From NCBI RefSeq assembly GCF_016907535.1, contig NZ_JAFBCF010000001.1, positions 1,116,001-1,180,000 of the forward strand: a stretch of DNA of 64,000 nucleotides, read 5' to 3'. This document shows positions 8,496 to 21,277 of this stretch, piece after piece. Every line of letters starts with the position of its first letter. The first letter of the stretch is position 1. Under the pieces are notes generated by a model. The model ran no database searches, was not told where the DNA came from, and was given only the letters and a program-made list of their open reading frames with translations. Position numbers and translations under genes: made by a program. Origin of the DNA: Microlunatus panaciterrae (GTDB lineage: Bacteria; Actinomycetota; Actinomycetes; Propionibacteriales; Propionibacteriaceae).

Positions 8496-9425
8496 TCAGC
8501 TGATGACCCGGGCACCGGGGACCGGGCCGGTGGTGCGCCGGACGGCCCGGCAGACGCCTTCGGCGCTCAGAGCCACGCTCAGGTCAACGGCGGCCGGCTC
8601 ACCGGCCACCAGGAAGGCGCAGGTGGGTCCGGAGCCGGAGACGATGGCGCCCAGCGCTCCGTAGTCCAGGCCGAAGTCCAGCGTCTGCCGCAGCTGCGGC
8701 TGCATCTCCAGGGCCGCCTCCTGCAGATCGTTGCTCAGTGCCGCCCCCAACAGCTTCGCGTCGCCGACCCGCAGCGCGTTCATCAGGTCGTCCGGGACAG
8801 CGAGCGGTTCGGCCGGGGCCGACAGGGCGTCGAAGCGGCGGTAGACCGCCGGCGTGGACAGGCCCTGGTGGCCGAACGCCAGCACCCAGTGGTAGTTGCC
8901 CCGGGCCAGGGCCGGAACCAGCGACTCACCCCGGCCGCTGCCGACGGCGGTGCCGCCCACCAACGCGAACGGAACGTCGCTGCCCAGCTCGGCAGCCAGC
9001 TCAGCCAGCGCCTCCGGGCCGACGTCCAGATCCCACAGAACCGCACAGGCCAGCAGCGCCCCGGCGCCATCGGCCGACCCTCCGGCCAGGCCGCCGGCCA
9101 CCGGGATCGCCTTCTTGATCGACAGCGACACCCCCAGCGAGTCGTGCGGGCCGTAGGTCCTGGCCAGCAGCTTCGCCGCCCGGATCGCCAAGTTCGAGTC
9201 GTCGGTGGGCACCAGGCCGGTCCCCTCGCCGCTGACCGTCACCTCGTACTCGTCCGGGTTGGCCCACTCCGCATACACCTCGTCGCACAGCGACACCGCC
9301 TGATAGACGGTCGCGAGCGGATGGAAACCGTCCTCACGAGGCGACCCCACCTTGAGAGCGAGGTTGATCTTGGCCGGAACCCGCACGCGGATGCCGACCG
9401 GACCGGGCGGAAGAGGTGACGCCAT
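8496..9425 (-). CDS. ispE: 4-diphosphocytidyl-2-C-methyl-D-erythritol kinase
   Basis: A 309-residue GHMP-superfamily kinase that phosphorylates CDP-methylerythritol in the MEP pathway for isoprenoids. VPAKINLALKVG near residue 16 and the ATP-binding glycine motif PVAGGLAGGSADGAGAL (about residues 109-125) are both intact, and GSGPTCAFLV marks the third GHMP motif near the C-terminus. The gene lies downstream of rsmA and rpfB on the same strand, an order conserved in many actinobacteria. The gap to rsmA is 70 bases. Confidence 0.94.
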   Translation of the reverse strand: MASPLPPGPVGIRVRVPAKINLALKVGSPREDGFHPLATVYQAVSLCDEVYAEWANPDEYEVTVSGEGTGLVPTDDSNLAIRAAKLLARTYGPHDSLGVSLSIKKAIPVAGGLAGGSADGAGALLACAVLWDLDVGPEALAELAAELGSDVPFALVGGTAVGSGRGESLVPALARGNYHWVLAFGHQGLSTPAVYRRFDALSAPAEPLAVPDDLMNALRVGDAKLLGAALSNDLQEAALEMQPQLRQTLDFGLDYGALGAIVSGSGPTCAFLVAGEPAAVDLSVALSAEGVCRAVRRTTGPVPGARVIS

Positions 9426-9495
9426 CCTGCGAGGCTAGCGCCTCCGACGCAGCAGCCAAGGGCCCGGCCAATCCTCGGGCACGGCTGGGTGCGGT

Positions 9496-10314
9496 TCAGC
9501 TGAAGATCTGCTCGGCGATCCGGGCGAAGTCGGTCACCTCGAGCACCTCGCCGCGCGCCTGTGGGTCCACGCCGGCGGCCTGCAGAACAGCGCTGGCGGC
9601 GGCAGACGAGCCGACCAGCCCGGACAGGGCGGACCGGAGCATCTTGCGGCGCTGGGCGAAGGCGGCGTCAATGACCCGAAACACCTGTTCACGGCTGGCG
9701 GTGGTCTCCGGAATGGGCCGCCGACGGATCGCCACCAGCCCGGATTCGACGTTGGGCACCGGCCAGAAGACACTGGGCGGCACGGTGCCAACCCTGGTCG
9801 TCTCGGCATACCACGCCATCTTCACCGACGGTATGCCGTAGATCTTGGATCCAGGGCTGGCCGCCAACCGGTCGGCGACCTCCGCCTGCACCATCACCAG
9901 GCCGTGCTGCCAGGAGTCGAAGGTGGCCAGCAGGTGCAGCAGCACCGGGACCGACACGTTGTAGGGCAGGTTCGCCACCACAGCGGTCGGCCACGGCCTG
10001 GGCAGATCCTCGATCCGCATCGCGTCGCCGGTGATCACGGTCAGCGCGGCCGCCCGGTCGGGCCGTCGGGAGGCGACTGTGGCCGGCAGGGCATCGGCCA
10101 GCAGCGGGTCGATCTCGACCGCCACCACCCGCTCGACCACGTCGAGCAGGCCCAGCGTCAGGGACCCCAGCCCGGGGCCCACCTCGAGCACCACGTCATC
10201 AGGACCGACGCCGGAGACGGCGACGATCCTGCGTACGGTGTTCGCGTCGGTGACGAAGTTCTGGCCGCGCTGCTTCGTCGGGCGCAACGCCAAGCGGCCT
10301 GCCAGTTCCCGCAC
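9496..10314 (-). CDS. rsmA: 16S rRNA dimethyladenosine transferase
   Basis: A 272-residue SAM-dependent methyltransferase (RsmA/KsgA) that dimethylates the two adjacent adenines near the 3' end of 16S r[18 protein letters not shown] is followed by the SAM motif [11 protein letters not shown] and the catalytic [11 protein letters not shown]. The C-terminal domain has [12 protein letters not shown]. The annotated start is GTG. The frame stays open upstream to 10377 without an ATG, GTG or TTG, so a slightly longer protein starting at CTG is possible but not needed. It follows rpfB by 60 bases and is probably co-transcribed with it and ispE. Confidence 0.94.
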   Translation of the reverse strand: MRELAGRLALRPTKQRGQNFVTDANTVRRIVAVSGVGPDDVVLEVGPGLGSLTLGLLDVVERVVAVEIDPLLADALPATVASRRPDRAAALTVITGDAMRIEDLPRPWPTAVVANLPYNVSVPVLLHLLATFDSWQHGLVMVQAEVADRLAASPGSKIYGIPSVKMAWYAETTRVGTVPPSVFWPVPNVESGLVAIRRRPIPETTASREQVFRVIDAAFAQRRKMLRSALSGLVGSSAAASAVLQAAGVDPQARGEVLEVTDFARIAEQIFS

Positions 10315-10374
10315 CGAGGTGGGGTCCAGCAGGCCGCTCTTGGGTTGACTGTTCAGCGCACGTCTCTCGTCAGC

Positions 10375-12710
<2,336 letters not shown>

Positions 12711-13299
12711 CCCCGGTGCAGCAGCTCGTCCGCTGGCTTGCGGGGTCGGCGCCGGGCTGAGCCTCGGCTGCCGCCGGGAGCCGGGTAGCCGAGGCTGACC
12801 ACGCCGACGCTGAGCTGGGGCACGGGCACCCCGAAAGCGGCCCGGACAGCGGCGATCCGGGCCGGCGGGATGCCGAAGAAGCAACAGCCGAGCCCGCGGT
12901 CCACTGCGGCGAGCAGCATCGCCATCCCGGTCATCCCGGCATCGACGAACCAGTAGGGCGCGGACCAACGTTGCGGATCACGATCGGTCCAGCCCTTGTC
13001 GGGCTCGGCGTAGCGGTCCAGGTAGGCGTCGGGAGAGGTCCAGATCAGGATGAGCACCGGCGCGGTCCGCATCCCTCGCAGCCAGCTGTTGTCCCCGGCC
13101 GGGTCGGAGGTTGCGGCCCAGAAGGTCGACCGCTGGTCGTGGGCGTCGAGCACTAGCAGCGAGACGCCCTGGGTGAAGCCAGCCGACGGGGCCCGAAGCG
13201 CGGACCGCAGCACCCATTCGACGTCGTCTGCCGGCACCGGTCGGGACGGGTCGTAGGCGCGCACCATCCGCCGGCGGCGGACCACCTCGGCGAGCTCCA

Positions 13300-14202
13300 T
13301 CAGGCCGCCTCGGGCCACGGTCCACCGAAGGCGGTGTCGGCGTTGACGTTCAGGGCTCGACACAGCTCAGCCAGCTCGGCGCCCCGCGCCTCAGCCATCA
13401 GCCGGACCGTGTGCGGAACCAGGTAGGAGGCATTCGGGCGGCCGCGGTAGGGCGCCGGAGTCAGGTAGGGAGCGTCGGTCTCGGTGAGGATCCGGTCCAG
13501 TGGGCAGATCCGGAGCGCGTCGCGGAGCGGCTCGGCGTTCTTGAACGTGACGGTCCCGGCGAACGACAGGTGGGCCCCACGGTCGAGACAGGCCCGGGCG
13601 AAGTCGGCGTCGCCGGAGAAGCAGTGCATCACGATCCGTTCGGGCGCCCCTTCGGCGTCCAGCACGTCGAGGATGTCCTTGTGCGCGTCCCGGTCGTGGA
13701 TCACCAGCGCCTTCTGGTGCTGGCGGGCCAGCGCAATGTGGGCGGCGAAGGCGTCCTTCTGCCTGGCCAGGCCGGCCGGCTCCCGGGTGCGGAAGTAGTC
13801 GAGTCCGGTCTCACCGATCGCTCGCACCTGCGGATGGCCCGCCAAGGCCTCGATCTCGCCCAGGCCCACTGCGAGCCCGGAGCCCAGCCGGGCCGCGTCG
13901 TTGGGATGGATCGCGACGCTGGCTACCACGCTGTCCCACCGCTGGGCCGCCTGCACCGCCCAGCGGGAACCCTCCACGTCGCAGCCCACCTGGACGATCC
14001 GGCTGACCCCGACCGAGGCCGCCAGCTCGATGGCGTCAGCAGGTGAGAGGTGCGTCCTGCCGTCGGCGACGTCGAGGTGGCAGTGGGTGTCCACCACCGG
14101 ACCCGGCAACGGGTCCGGCCGGTCCGGCCGCTCGAGGTTGCGGCGGAGCCCCTCCTCGGTGACGGCGGCCCGCTGCTCACGCGTACTGAGGTCGTCACTC
14201 AT
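13300..14202 (-). CDS. tatD: TatD-family metal-dependent hydrolase
   Basis: A 300-residue TIM-barrel metallohydrolase/3'-exonuclease family member. DTHCHLD gives the first metal ligands, ETGLDY, VIHDRDAH and MHCFSGD the others, and TETDAPYL the catalytic aspartate. The ATG at 14202 (MSDDLSTREQ) is preferred to an upstream in-frame start at 14250. Position downstream of rsmI and near rpfB is conserved in actinobacteria, where metG usually sits beside it. metG is not found in this window. Confidence 0.9.
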   Translation of the reverse strand: MSDDLSTREQRAAVTEEGLRRNLERPDRPDPLPGPVVDTHCHLDVADGRTHLSPADAIELAASVGVSRIVQVGCDVEGSRWAVQAAQRWDSVVASVAIHPNDAARLGSGLAVGLGEIEALAGHPQVRAIGETGLDYFRTREPAGLARQKDAFAAHIALARQHQKALVIHDRDAHKDILDVLDAEGAPERIVMHCFSGDADFARACLDRGAHLSFAGTVTFKNAEPLRDALRICPLDRILTETDAPYLTPAPYRGRPNASYLVPHTVRLMAEARGAELAELCRALNVNADTAFGGPWPEAA

Positions 14203-14256
14203 CGGACCAGCGTTCCACGTCGTGGCGACCGGTCGAGCCAGGGGGTGCACCGGGCG

Positions 14257-15093
14257 TCAGCGTGCCGCCAGTACGGCCTCGTACAGAGCGTTCTTCCCCA
14301 GCCCGTGGCGGCCGGAGACCTCTGCGACGGCGGGCTTGAGCTTCCGTCCTGCCGCCACGAGCGTCTCCACCTCCGCCACGGCCGAGGCCAGGTCGACCGG
14401 CCCGCGCTCGGCGCCGGCGACCACCAGCGTGACCTCGCCCCGGACGCCCTGCTCGGCCCATCCCACGAGCTCGGCCAGCGGACCCCGACGAACCTCCTCG
14501 TAGGTCTTGGTCAGCTCGCGGCAGACCGCCGCCGGCCGGTCGGGGCCGAACTGCGCGGCCATGTCCGCCAGGCACTCGGCTGTGCGATGGGGCGCCTCGA
14601 AGAACACCATGGTGCGCCGCTCGTCGGCGAGCTCGGCTAGCCGCCGACGTCGCTCGCCGGGCTTCCTGGCCAGAAAGCCCTCGAAGCAGAACCTGTCCAC
14701 CGGCAGCCCGGACACCGCCAGAGCGGTCAGTACGGCCGACGGCCCGGGCACCGCCGTCACCCGGAGGCCCCGCTCGACCGCAGCCACCACCAACCGGTAG
14801 CCCGGATCCGACACCGACGGCATCCCGGCGTCGGTGACCACCAGCACCCTCGCACCCGCCTCCACTGCGGCGACCAGGCTCTCGGTGCGTTTCCCCTCGT
14901 TGCCCTCGAAGTAGGACACGACCTGCGCCTCGGTGCTGATGCCGAGCCGCTCGAGCAGCCGGTGCAGCCGCCGGGTGTCCTCCGCGGCGATCAGGTCGGC
15001 CCGCTGCAGCTCAGCCAGCAACCGGGGCGAGGCATCCGCGACATCCCCGATCGGCGTTGCCGCCAGCACCACCACACCTGAGGTTTCGCTCAC
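14257..15093 (-). CDS. rsmI: 16S rRNA 2'-O-ribose C1402 methyltransferase
   Basis: A 278-residue tetrapyrrole-methylase-fold enzyme that methylates the ribose of C1402 in 16S r[43 protein letters not shown] and [17 protein letters not shown] are all family signatures, as is [13 protein letters not shown]. The GTG start at 15093 opens directly into the conserved N-terminus. It is divergent from pmt, an arrangement also seen in mycobacteria, and leads into tatD with a 54-base gap. Confidence 0.94.
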   Translation of the reverse strand: MSETSGVVVLAATPIGDVADASPRLLAELQRADLIAAEDTRRLHRLLERLGISTEAQVVSYFEGNEGKRTESLVAAVEAGARVLVVTDAGMPSVSDPGYRLVVAAVERGLRVTAVPGPSAVLTALAVSGLPVDRFCFEGFLARKPGERRRRLAELADERRTMVFFEAPHRTAECLADMAAQFGPDRPAAVCRELTKTYEEVRRGPLAELVGWAEQGVRGEVTLVVAGAERGPVDLASAVAEVETLVAAGRKLKPAVAEVSGRHGLGKNALYEAVLAAR

Positions 15094-15205
15094 CGCCCCA
15101 GCGTGTCACATCCATCGAGCAGACCGACGCGCCTCAACCGGCCCGGGTCGATCCACGCGCCTCCAGCCACTGATGCTGGTGCCCGGCGGGTTGGGCCGGT
15201 CTGCC

Positions 15206-15211
15206 TACTAT
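15206..15211 (+). promoter_or_regulatory. -10 element of pmt (leaderless)
   Basis: TACTAT lies 7 bases before the pmt GTG at 15219. Transcription would start at or within a base or two of the start codon, and there is no ribosome binding site, so a leaderless mRNA is likely. Confidence 0.5.
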
Positions 15212-15218
15212 TAGCCGC

Positions 15219-16874
15219 GTGAGTCGCGAGGTACTCGAGGTGGACGCCCCTGCCCGCCGGCTTGACCCGGCCGACGGCATCGATCCGGCGACCTCTCGCG
15301 CCGCGCTGACCGATACGCCGCAGCCCGCCTCGACCACCGAGCGGCTCACGGTGCCGATGCCCGCCGACCGGATCGGCAGCTGGCTACTCGCCCTCGCCAT
15401 CAGCGCTGTCGCGTTCGGTCTTCGGTTCGTCAACCTCGGCCGGCCCGCGGGCCTGGTGTTCGACGAGACCTACTACGCCAAGGACGCCTGGTCGCTGCTC
15501 GCGTCCGGCTACGAGCGCAACTGGCCCAAGTCGGCCAACGACTCGATTGTCGCCGGCAACCCGAACGTGATGGAGAACAGCGCCTCGTTCATCGTGCACC
15601 CGCAGGTGGGCAAGTGGCTGATCGCCGTCGGCGAACACCTGTTCGGGATGAACTCGTTCGGCTGGCGGTTCATGCCGCTCGTCTTCGGCACACTGCTGGT
15701 GTTGGTGACGATCCGGCTGGTCCGGCGGGTGTCGCGCTCGACCCTGATCGGGTGCACCGCCGGGCTGCTGCTGACCCTGGACGGCCTGCACTTCGTGATG
15801 TCGAGGACCGCCCTGCTGGACATCTTCCTGGCCTTCTTCCTGGTCGCGGCGGTCACCTGCCTCGCCGCAGACCGCGACTGGTTCCGCGTCCGGCTGGCCC
15901 GCCACCTCAGCCGAAGTGGCCGGCCAGACCTGGGCGGCGCGTTCGGCCCGGCGCTGTGGTTTCGGCCCTGGCGGATCGCGGCCGGGATCTGCTTCGGGTT
16001 GGCGGGCGGCACGAAGTGGAACGCGATCTACGTGCTGGCAGCGTTCGCCCTGCTGAGCCTGGCCTGGGACGTCGGCGCGCGTCGCCTGGCCGGCGCCGGC
16101 CGGAGAGCCTACCTGGGCATCCTCCGGGACGGGCTCCCCGCCTTCGTGTCGCTGGTCGTGCTCAGCGTCGGGGTCTACATCGGCACCTGGGCCAGCTGGC
16201 TCGCCACCTCCGGCGGCTACGACCGGGACTGGGGGGCCAGGAACCCCGACGCCACCACGGTCCACCTGCTGGGCAAACCGCTGGCGTCCCTGCTGCACTA
16301 CCACAAGGACATCTACGGCTTCCATACCGGCGATTTCATCAACCACGCGACGCACACCTACGCCGCCAACCCGGCCGGCTGGCTCATTCTGGCCAGACCG
16401 ATCGGGATCGACGCCGTCAACGACATCCTGCCCGGCACCGACGGGTGCGCCGGGCCGGACAACTGCCTGCGGGTGATCAGCGGGATCGGGACACCGGCGC
16501 TGTGGTGGGGCGCACTGCTCTGCCTGGTGATCGCCGCCGTCCTCTGGGTCGGCGCCCGGGACTGGCGGTTCGGGATCCCGATCGTCGGTGTGCTGAGCAA
16601 CTGGCTGCCGTGGTTCCAGTACATGTCGCGGCCGCTCTTCTTCTTCTACGCCATCACCATCATCCCGTTCTCGGTGATGGCTGTCTCGCTCTGCCTCGGT
16701 CGACTACTGGGCGGCGCCAAGGACGGCGATCGCAGGATGATCGGGGCGATCGCGGCCGGGGCGTTCGTGGCTCTGGTCGGGGCGAACTTCGCCTACCTCT
16801 ATCCGGTCCTGACCGACGGGTTGCTGCCCTACCCGAAGTGGCTGGCCCGGATGTGGTTCAAGTCCTGGATCTAG
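15219..16874 (+). CDS. pmt: Dolichyl-phosphate-mannose-protein mannosyltransferase
   Basis: A 551-residue polytopic GT39 enzyme that transfers mannose from polyprenyl-phosphate-mannose to Ser/Thr of exported proteins. After a 50-residue cytoplasmic tail, the first external loop carries the acidic motif FDETYYAKD. NSASFIVHPQVGKWLIA and FRFVNLGRPAG-type sequences follow, and about 10-11 hydrophobic helices reach the C-terminus (LPYPKWLARMWF). It is divergent from rsmI, as Rv1002c is from Rv1003. Likely substrates are secreted proteins with Ser/Thr-rich segments. Confidence 0.93.
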   Translation: MSREVLEVDAPARRLDPADGIDPATSRAALTDTPQPASTTERLTVPMPADRIGSWLLALAISAVAFGLRFVNLGRPAGLVFDETYYAKDAWSLLASGYERNWPKSANDSIVAGNPNVMENSASFIVHPQVGKWLIAVGEHLFGMNSFGWRFMPLVFGTLLVLVTIRLVRRVSRSTLIGCTAGLLLTLDGLHFVMSRTALLDIFLAFFLVAAVTCLAADRDWFRVRLARHLSRSGRPDLGGAFGPALWFRPWRIAAGICFGLAGGTKWNAIYVLAAFALLSLAWDVGARRLAGAGRRAYLGILRDGLPAFVSLVVLSVGVYIGTWASWLATSGGYDRDWGARNPDATTVHLLGKPLASLLHYHKDIYGFHTGDFINHATHTYAANPAGWLILARPIGIDAVNDILPGTDGCAGPDNCLRVISGIGTPALWWGALLCLVIAAVLWVGARDWRFGIPIVGVLSNWLPWFQYMSRPLFFFYAITIIPFSVMAVSLCLGRLLGGAKDGDRRMIGAIAAGAFVALVGANFAYLYPVLTDGLLPYPKWLARMWFKSWI

Positions 16875-17014
16875 CCGGGACGACATTGCGACATCGTGAC
16901 GGAGAGGCCCCCTCTGCGCCCGGTTGCAGAATTCGGAGTTAGAGTCACCGCAGTAATGTGCATGATCGCCGTGCACGGTTCCAAGTCCCGGACCCGGGGA
17001 GGGAAGACCGCTCA

Positions 17015-17995
17015 ATGGGCAAGTATCTGCTTCGCCGGATCGTGAACTATGTCATCTTGCTGTTCATCGCCGTCACCCTGGCCTACTTCCTGGCCGCCTC
17101 CGCCCTGCATCCTCGGGCCTTGTATGAGGTGGTGAACCCGCCGATCGACCCGGTGTCGATCGAGAACTCGCTGCGGGAGAAGAACCTCAGTGACCAGGTG
17201 CCGCTGATCCAGCGGTGGTGGACCTGGTTCACCGGCGTTCTGCACGGTGACTGGGGCCAGGCTCCCCGCGGTGGCGAGGTCGCCGACGAGATCGGCCGGA
17301 GGATGTGGGTCAGCCTGCGGCTGGTCACCCTCGGTTCGCTGATCGGCATCGTCGGCGGTGTCGCGATCGGCGCCTGGACCGCGACCCGGCAGTACAAGGC
17401 ATCCGATCGGGTCGTCACCGCGGCGTCGCTGCTGCTGCTGGCCATGCCCACCTTCGTGGTAGCCACCATCCTGATGATCCTTGCCACCAAGTTCAACCAG
17501 GCCACCGGCCTGCGCGTGTTCGAGTTCATCGGTGAGACCGGTGACCGCGGCAGCTATCCCCTGGCCGGCCTGGTGGACCGGATACAGCATCTCTTCCTAC
17601 CGACCCTGGCGCTGTCCGCCTTCGGCATCGCGTCGTTCAGCCGGATCCAACGCAATCTGATGCTGGACACCCTGGGCGCCGACTTCGTCCGCACCGCACG
17701 GGCCAAGGGGCTGCGTAAGCAGAAGGCCGTGATGAAGCACGCATTGCGCACCTCGCTGATCCCCACCGGCACCTACTTCGCGTTCAGCGTCGCCACCCTC
17801 TTCACCGGCGCCACAGTGATGGAGCTGATCTTCACCTTCCACGGGATGGGCATCTACGGTGTCACGACGATCCAGCAGCAGGATGTCCACGGAGCCGTGG
17901 CCGTGGTCGCGTTCAGCGGCGTCTGCGTACTTGTCGGCGCCATCCTTGCCGACATCATGGTGGCCATCCTCGATCCGCGCGTGCGGCTGAGCTGA
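17015..17995 (+). CDS. ABC transporter permease (DppB/OppB type)
   Basis: A 326-residue membrane permease of the peptide/nickel/opine ABC family. The N-terminus LLRRIVNYVILLFIAVTLAYFLA is the typical first helix. The EAA loop region reads DTLGADFVRTARAKGLRKQKAVMKHALRTSLIP (about residues 216-250). The ATG at 17015 has GGGAGGG upstream. It is the first gene of a four-gene transporter; dppC follows after 10 bases. Substrates are oligopeptides or, in actinobacteria, sometimes oligosaccharides. Confidence 0.9.
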   Translation: MGKYLLRRIVNYVILLFIAVTLAYFLAASALHPRALYEVVNPPIDPVSIENSLREKNLSDQVPLIQRWWTWFTGVLHGDWGQAPRGGEVADEIGRRMWVSLRLVTLGSLIGIVGGVAIGAWTATRQYKASDRVVTAASLLLLAMPTFVVATILMILATKFNQATGLRVFEFIGETGDRGSYPLAGLVDRIQHLFLPTLALSAFGIASFSRIQRNLMLDTLGADFVRTARAKGLRKQKAVMKHALRTSLIPTGTYFAFSVATLFTGATVMELIFTFHGMGIYGVTTIQQQDVHGAVAVVAFSGVCVLVGAILADIMVAILDPRVRLS

Positions 17996-18005
17996 AGGGC
18001 CTGCC

Positions 18006-18980
18006 ATGTCCGACCAAGTCATCCACCCGTCGCGCACCGATCTCGACATCATCGAGAACGCCAACGAGCCGGGCCCATCGGCGCCCATCGGCACGGTCCA
18101 GCCAACCACGAAACGACTCACCCGCTCTCAGCTGATCTTCCGCAGGTTCCTGCGCAACAAGACCGCGGTCGTCGGCCTGATCGTCTACCTGGTGCTGATC
18201 CTGATGGCGATCTTCGGCCCGCTGATCTCGCCCTGGCATTTCGACGACGTCGACCGCACCGCCTACCTGAAGCCGCCCAGCCCCGAGCACTGGTTCGGCA
18301 CCACGCAGAGTGGTCGCGATGTGCTGGCACTCACCATGCGCGGCCTGCGCAAGTCACTGCTGATCGGACTGCTGGTAGCCGGGATCTCGACCACCATCGC
18401 AGCGACCGTCGGCTCCTTCGCCGCCTACTTCGGTGGCTGGTTCGAACGGATCGCCCTCTGGTTCATCGACCTGCTGCTGGTCATCCCCTCCTTCCTGATC
18501 ATCGCCATCGTCACCACCGGCGGGCCCAAGGGTCCGCATTCCTGGCTGCTGCTGGTCGTCATGCTGGCCGGGTTCAGCTGGTTCCTGTCAGCCCGGGTGG
18601 TGCGGAGCCTGACCATGTCGGTGAAGGAACGCGAGTATGTGCTGGCGGCCAGGTTCATGGGGCTGTCCGCGCCCAAGATCGTCTTCCGGCACATCGTGCC
18701 GAACATCTCGTCGCTGCTGATCATCGACGCCACCCTCGGTGTCGGCGGCGCCGTCCTGGCCGAGGCGAGCCTGTCGTTCTTCGGCTTCGGCGTGCAGGCG
18801 CCGGACACCTCGCTGGGCACGCTGATCTCGGAGGGACAGCGGATGGCCACCACCTTCCCCTGGATCTTCCTCTGCCCGGCCGCAGTGCTGGTGGTGATGG
18901 TGCTCGCCATCAACGCCGTCGGCGACGGGCTGCGCGACGCCCTCGACCCGAACTCGAACTCCGGAGGTAAAGCCGCATGA
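18006..18980 (+). CDS. ABC transporter permease (DppC/OppC type)
   Basis: A 324-residue permease partnering the upstream DppB-like protein. A 45-residue polar N-terminal extension precedes the first helix (FLRNKTAVVGLIVYLVLI). TTQSGRDVLALTMRGLRKSL and the EAA loop ARFMGLSAPKIVFRHIVPNI are conserved. The last helix runs to NAVGDGLRDALDP, the usual C-terminus of the family. The start lies in AAGGGCCTGCCATG. Its stop overlaps the ATPase gene (ATGA at 18977). Confidence 0.9.
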   Translation: MSDQVIHPSRTDLDIIENANEPGPSAPIGTVQPTTKRLTRSQLIFRRFLRNKTAVVGLIVYLVLILMAIFGPLISPWHFDDVDRTAYLKPPSPEHWFGTTQSGRDVLALTMRGLRKSLLIGLLVAGISTTIAATVGSFAAYFGGWFERIALWFIDLLLVIPSFLIIAIVTTGGPKGPHSWLLLVVMLAGFSWFLSARVVRSLTMSVKEREYVLAARFMGLSAPKIVFRHIVPNISSLLIIDATLGVGGAVLAEASLSFFGFGVQAPDTSLGTLISEGQRMATTFPWIFLCPAAVLVVMVLAINAVGDGLRDALDPNSNSGGKAA

Positions 18981-21106
18981 GCGTCGACTCGAAGGCGATG
19001 GCGTCGGAGGGACCCGTCCGCAAGGTCCGCAAGACCGCCTCCGGCACGGTGCTGTCCGTCAACGACCTGCATGTGACGTTCCCCAGCGAGGCAGGACCGG
19101 TCCGGGCCGTCCGCGGCCTGAGCTTCGACCTGGCCGCTGGCGAGACGATGGCGATCGTCGGTGAGTCCGGCTCCGGCAAGTCCGTCACCTCGATGGCCAT
19201 CATGGGACTGCACCCGGAATCGGCCAGGATCACGGGGTCGATCAAGCTGCACGGCCAGGAGCTGCTGAGCCGCAACGACGCCAGCATGTCCAAGTTGCGC
19301 GGCAATGAAGTAGCCATGATCTTCCAGGACCCGCTGTCGGCCCTGACCCCCGTCTACAGCATCGGCGACCAGATCGTCGAAGGCATCCAGATCCACCATG
19401 ACGTCTCCCGGGCTGCGGCGATGAAGCGCGCCGTCGAGCTGCTGGACCTGGTCGGCATCCCCAACCCGCAGCTGCGGGTCAAGTCCTTCCCGCACGAGTT
19501 CTCCGGCGGCATGCGACAGCGCGCCATGATCGCGATGGCGATCGCCAACGACCCTGACGTGATCATTGCCGATGAGCCGACCACTGCGCTCGACGTCACG
19601 ATCCAGGCCCAGGTGCTCGAGGTCCTGAAGAAGGCGCAGAAGGAGACCGGAGCTGCGGTCATCATGATCACCCATGACCTGGGTGTGGTGGCCGGCATCG
19701 CCGACCGGGTGACGGTGATGTATGCCGGCAGGCCGGTCGAGCAGGGCACGGTCGACGAGATCTTCTACCAGCCGCGGATGCCGTACACCATCGGTCTGCT
19801 GGGCTCGGTGCCCCGCCTCGACGCCGTCGAGAAGGAACCGCTCGCCACTGTGGAGGGCAACCCGCCGTCGGTGGTCAACCTTCCGCCCGGCTGCCCGTTC
19901 GCACCGCGGTGCCCCATGCGGCAGGACGACTGTGTCGTCGCCGAGCCCGAGCTGGCTCCGACCGAGCACCCGCTGCACACCGCGGCCTGCCTGTACTCCG
20001 ACCAGATAGCGCGGGAGAACCTGAGCTACACCGAGATCTTCCCCATCCCCAAGATCCGCCCGTCAAGGCTGGAACGCCTGCCCAGAGCTGAGCGTGACAC
20101 GGTGCTGGAGCTGCAGAACTTCAAGCGGCACTACCCGTTGATGAAGGGCGCGGTGCTGCGCCGCCGGGTCGGCACGGTGTACGCCGTCGACGGCATCGAC
20201 CTGGAGATCAAGGAGGGCGAGACGCTCGGCCTGGTCGGTGAGTCCGGCTGCGGCAAGAGCACGACGATTCTGGAGATCCTCAACCTCAAGCCGCCCACCG
20301 AGGGCAACGTGGTCGTGCTCGGCAAGGACGTTCGCCACATCCGTGGCGGTGCTCAACGCAAGGCGTTGCGTCGCGATCTGCAGGTCGTCTTCCAGGACCC
20401 GATGGCCTCGCTGGATCCCCGGATGCCGATCTACGACATCATCGCCGAGCCGATGGGGGTCTTCAAATACAGCAAGAAGCAGATCGACGACCGGGTGGTC
20501 GAGCTGCTCAACCTGGTCGGGCTCGAGTCGTCGCATGCCAACCGTTACCCTCAGCACTTCTCCGGCGGACAGCGGCAACGGATCGGCATTGCAAGAGCCC
20601 TCGCGCTCGAGCCCAAGGTGATCGTGCTGGACGAGCCGGTGTCGGCGTTGGATGTCTCCATCCAGGCCGGCGTGATCAACCTGCTGGACGAGCTCAAGTC
20701 GAAGCTCGGGCTCTCCTACCTGTTCGTGGCCCACGACCTGGCCGTCATCCGGCACATCGCCGACCGGGTCGCCGTCATGTACCTGGGGAAGATCGTGGAG
20801 ATCGGGGACGTCGCCGACGTCTACAACCACCCCACCCACCCGTACACCCAGGCACTGCTCTCGGCCATCCCGTTGCCGGACCCGAACAAGGAGCGGATGC
20901 GAGAGCGCATCCTGCTCAAGGGTGACCTGCCGAGCCCGGCCAACCCGCCGTCCGGATGCAAGTTCCGCACCCGGTGCCAGAAGTTCCCGACCCTCAACGA
21001 GTCCGAGCAGCAGCTGTGCCTGGAGAAGATGCCCGACCTCCTCCCGCTGGCTCCGCCCGAGCACCGCTCAGCCTGCCACTACAACGAGGAGCGGGCGGTC
21101 GTCTGA
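18977..21106 (+). CDS. Fused double ABC ATPase (DppD-DppF)
   Basis: A 709-residue protein joining both ATPase subunits of a peptide-type ABC importer. The first domain has Walker A at residues 62-69 (GESGSGKS), signature SGGMRQR and Walker B ending D199-E200. The second has Walker A at 421-428 (GESGCGKS), signature SGGQRQR and D552-E553. Each half ends with the oligopeptide-transporter C-terminal extension with cysteines ([14 protein letters not shown] and [11 protein letters not shown]), which in this family can hold a metal or cluster. The two halves are joined by about 60 residues. It is translationally coupled to the permease gene. Confidence 0.92.
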   Translation: MSVDSKAMASEGPVRKVRKTASGTVLSVNDLHVTFPSEAGPVRAVRGLSFDLAAGETMAIVGESGSGKSVTSMAIMGLHPESARITGSIKLHGQELLSRNDASMSKLRGNEVAMIFQDPLSALTPVYSIGDQIVEGIQIHHDVSRAAAMKRAVELLDLVGIPNPQLRVKSFPHEFSGGMRQRAMIAMAIANDPDVIIADEPTTALDVTIQAQVLEVLKKAQKETGAAVIMITHDLGVVAGIADRVTVMYAGRPVEQGTVDEIFYQPRMPYTIGLLGSVPRLDAVEKEPLATVEGNPPSVVNLPPGCPFAPRCPMRQDDCVVAEPELAPTEHPLHTAACLYSDQIARENLSYTEIFPIPKIRPSRLERLPRAERDTVLELQNFKRHYPLMKGAVLRRRVGTVYAVDGIDLEIKEGETLGLVGESGCGKSTTILEILNLKPPTEGNVVVLGKDVRHIRGGAQRKALRRDLQVVFQDPMASLDPRMPIYDIIAEPMGVFKYSKKQIDDRVVELLNLVGLESSHANRYPQHFSGGQRQRIGIARALALEPKVIVLDEPVSALDVSIQAGVINLLDELKSKLGLSYLFVAHDLAVIRHIADRVAVMYLGKIVEIGDVADVYNHPTHPYTQALLSAIPLPDPNKERMRERILLKGDLPSPANPPSGCKFRTRCQKFPTLNESEQQLCLEKMPDLLPLAPPEHRSACHYNEERAVV

Positions 21107-21277
21107 CACCGCAGAACCGCTCATCGCCGCTGGTGTGATGCATTTGTGACTGCATCGGGCGATTCGTTAGGAGGCTGTGACCGTATCCGGGTATGGGCAT
21201 CCGATTGCTGTCGTAGAGTCGTCTGCGTTGTTCGGCGACCCACAGGCCGCCTTTCGGACTGATTCCCTGGAGGAAAT
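21107..21277 (+). promoter_or_regulatory. Intergenic region before the binding-protein gene
   Basis: 171 bases without a gene. ATGCA (21138-21142) and TGCAT (21151-21155) form a short inverted repeat. A possible -10 (TAGAGT) occurs near 21214, and GGAGGAAAT is the ribosome binding site of the next gene. A separate promoter here would let the binding protein be made in excess. Confidence 0.4.
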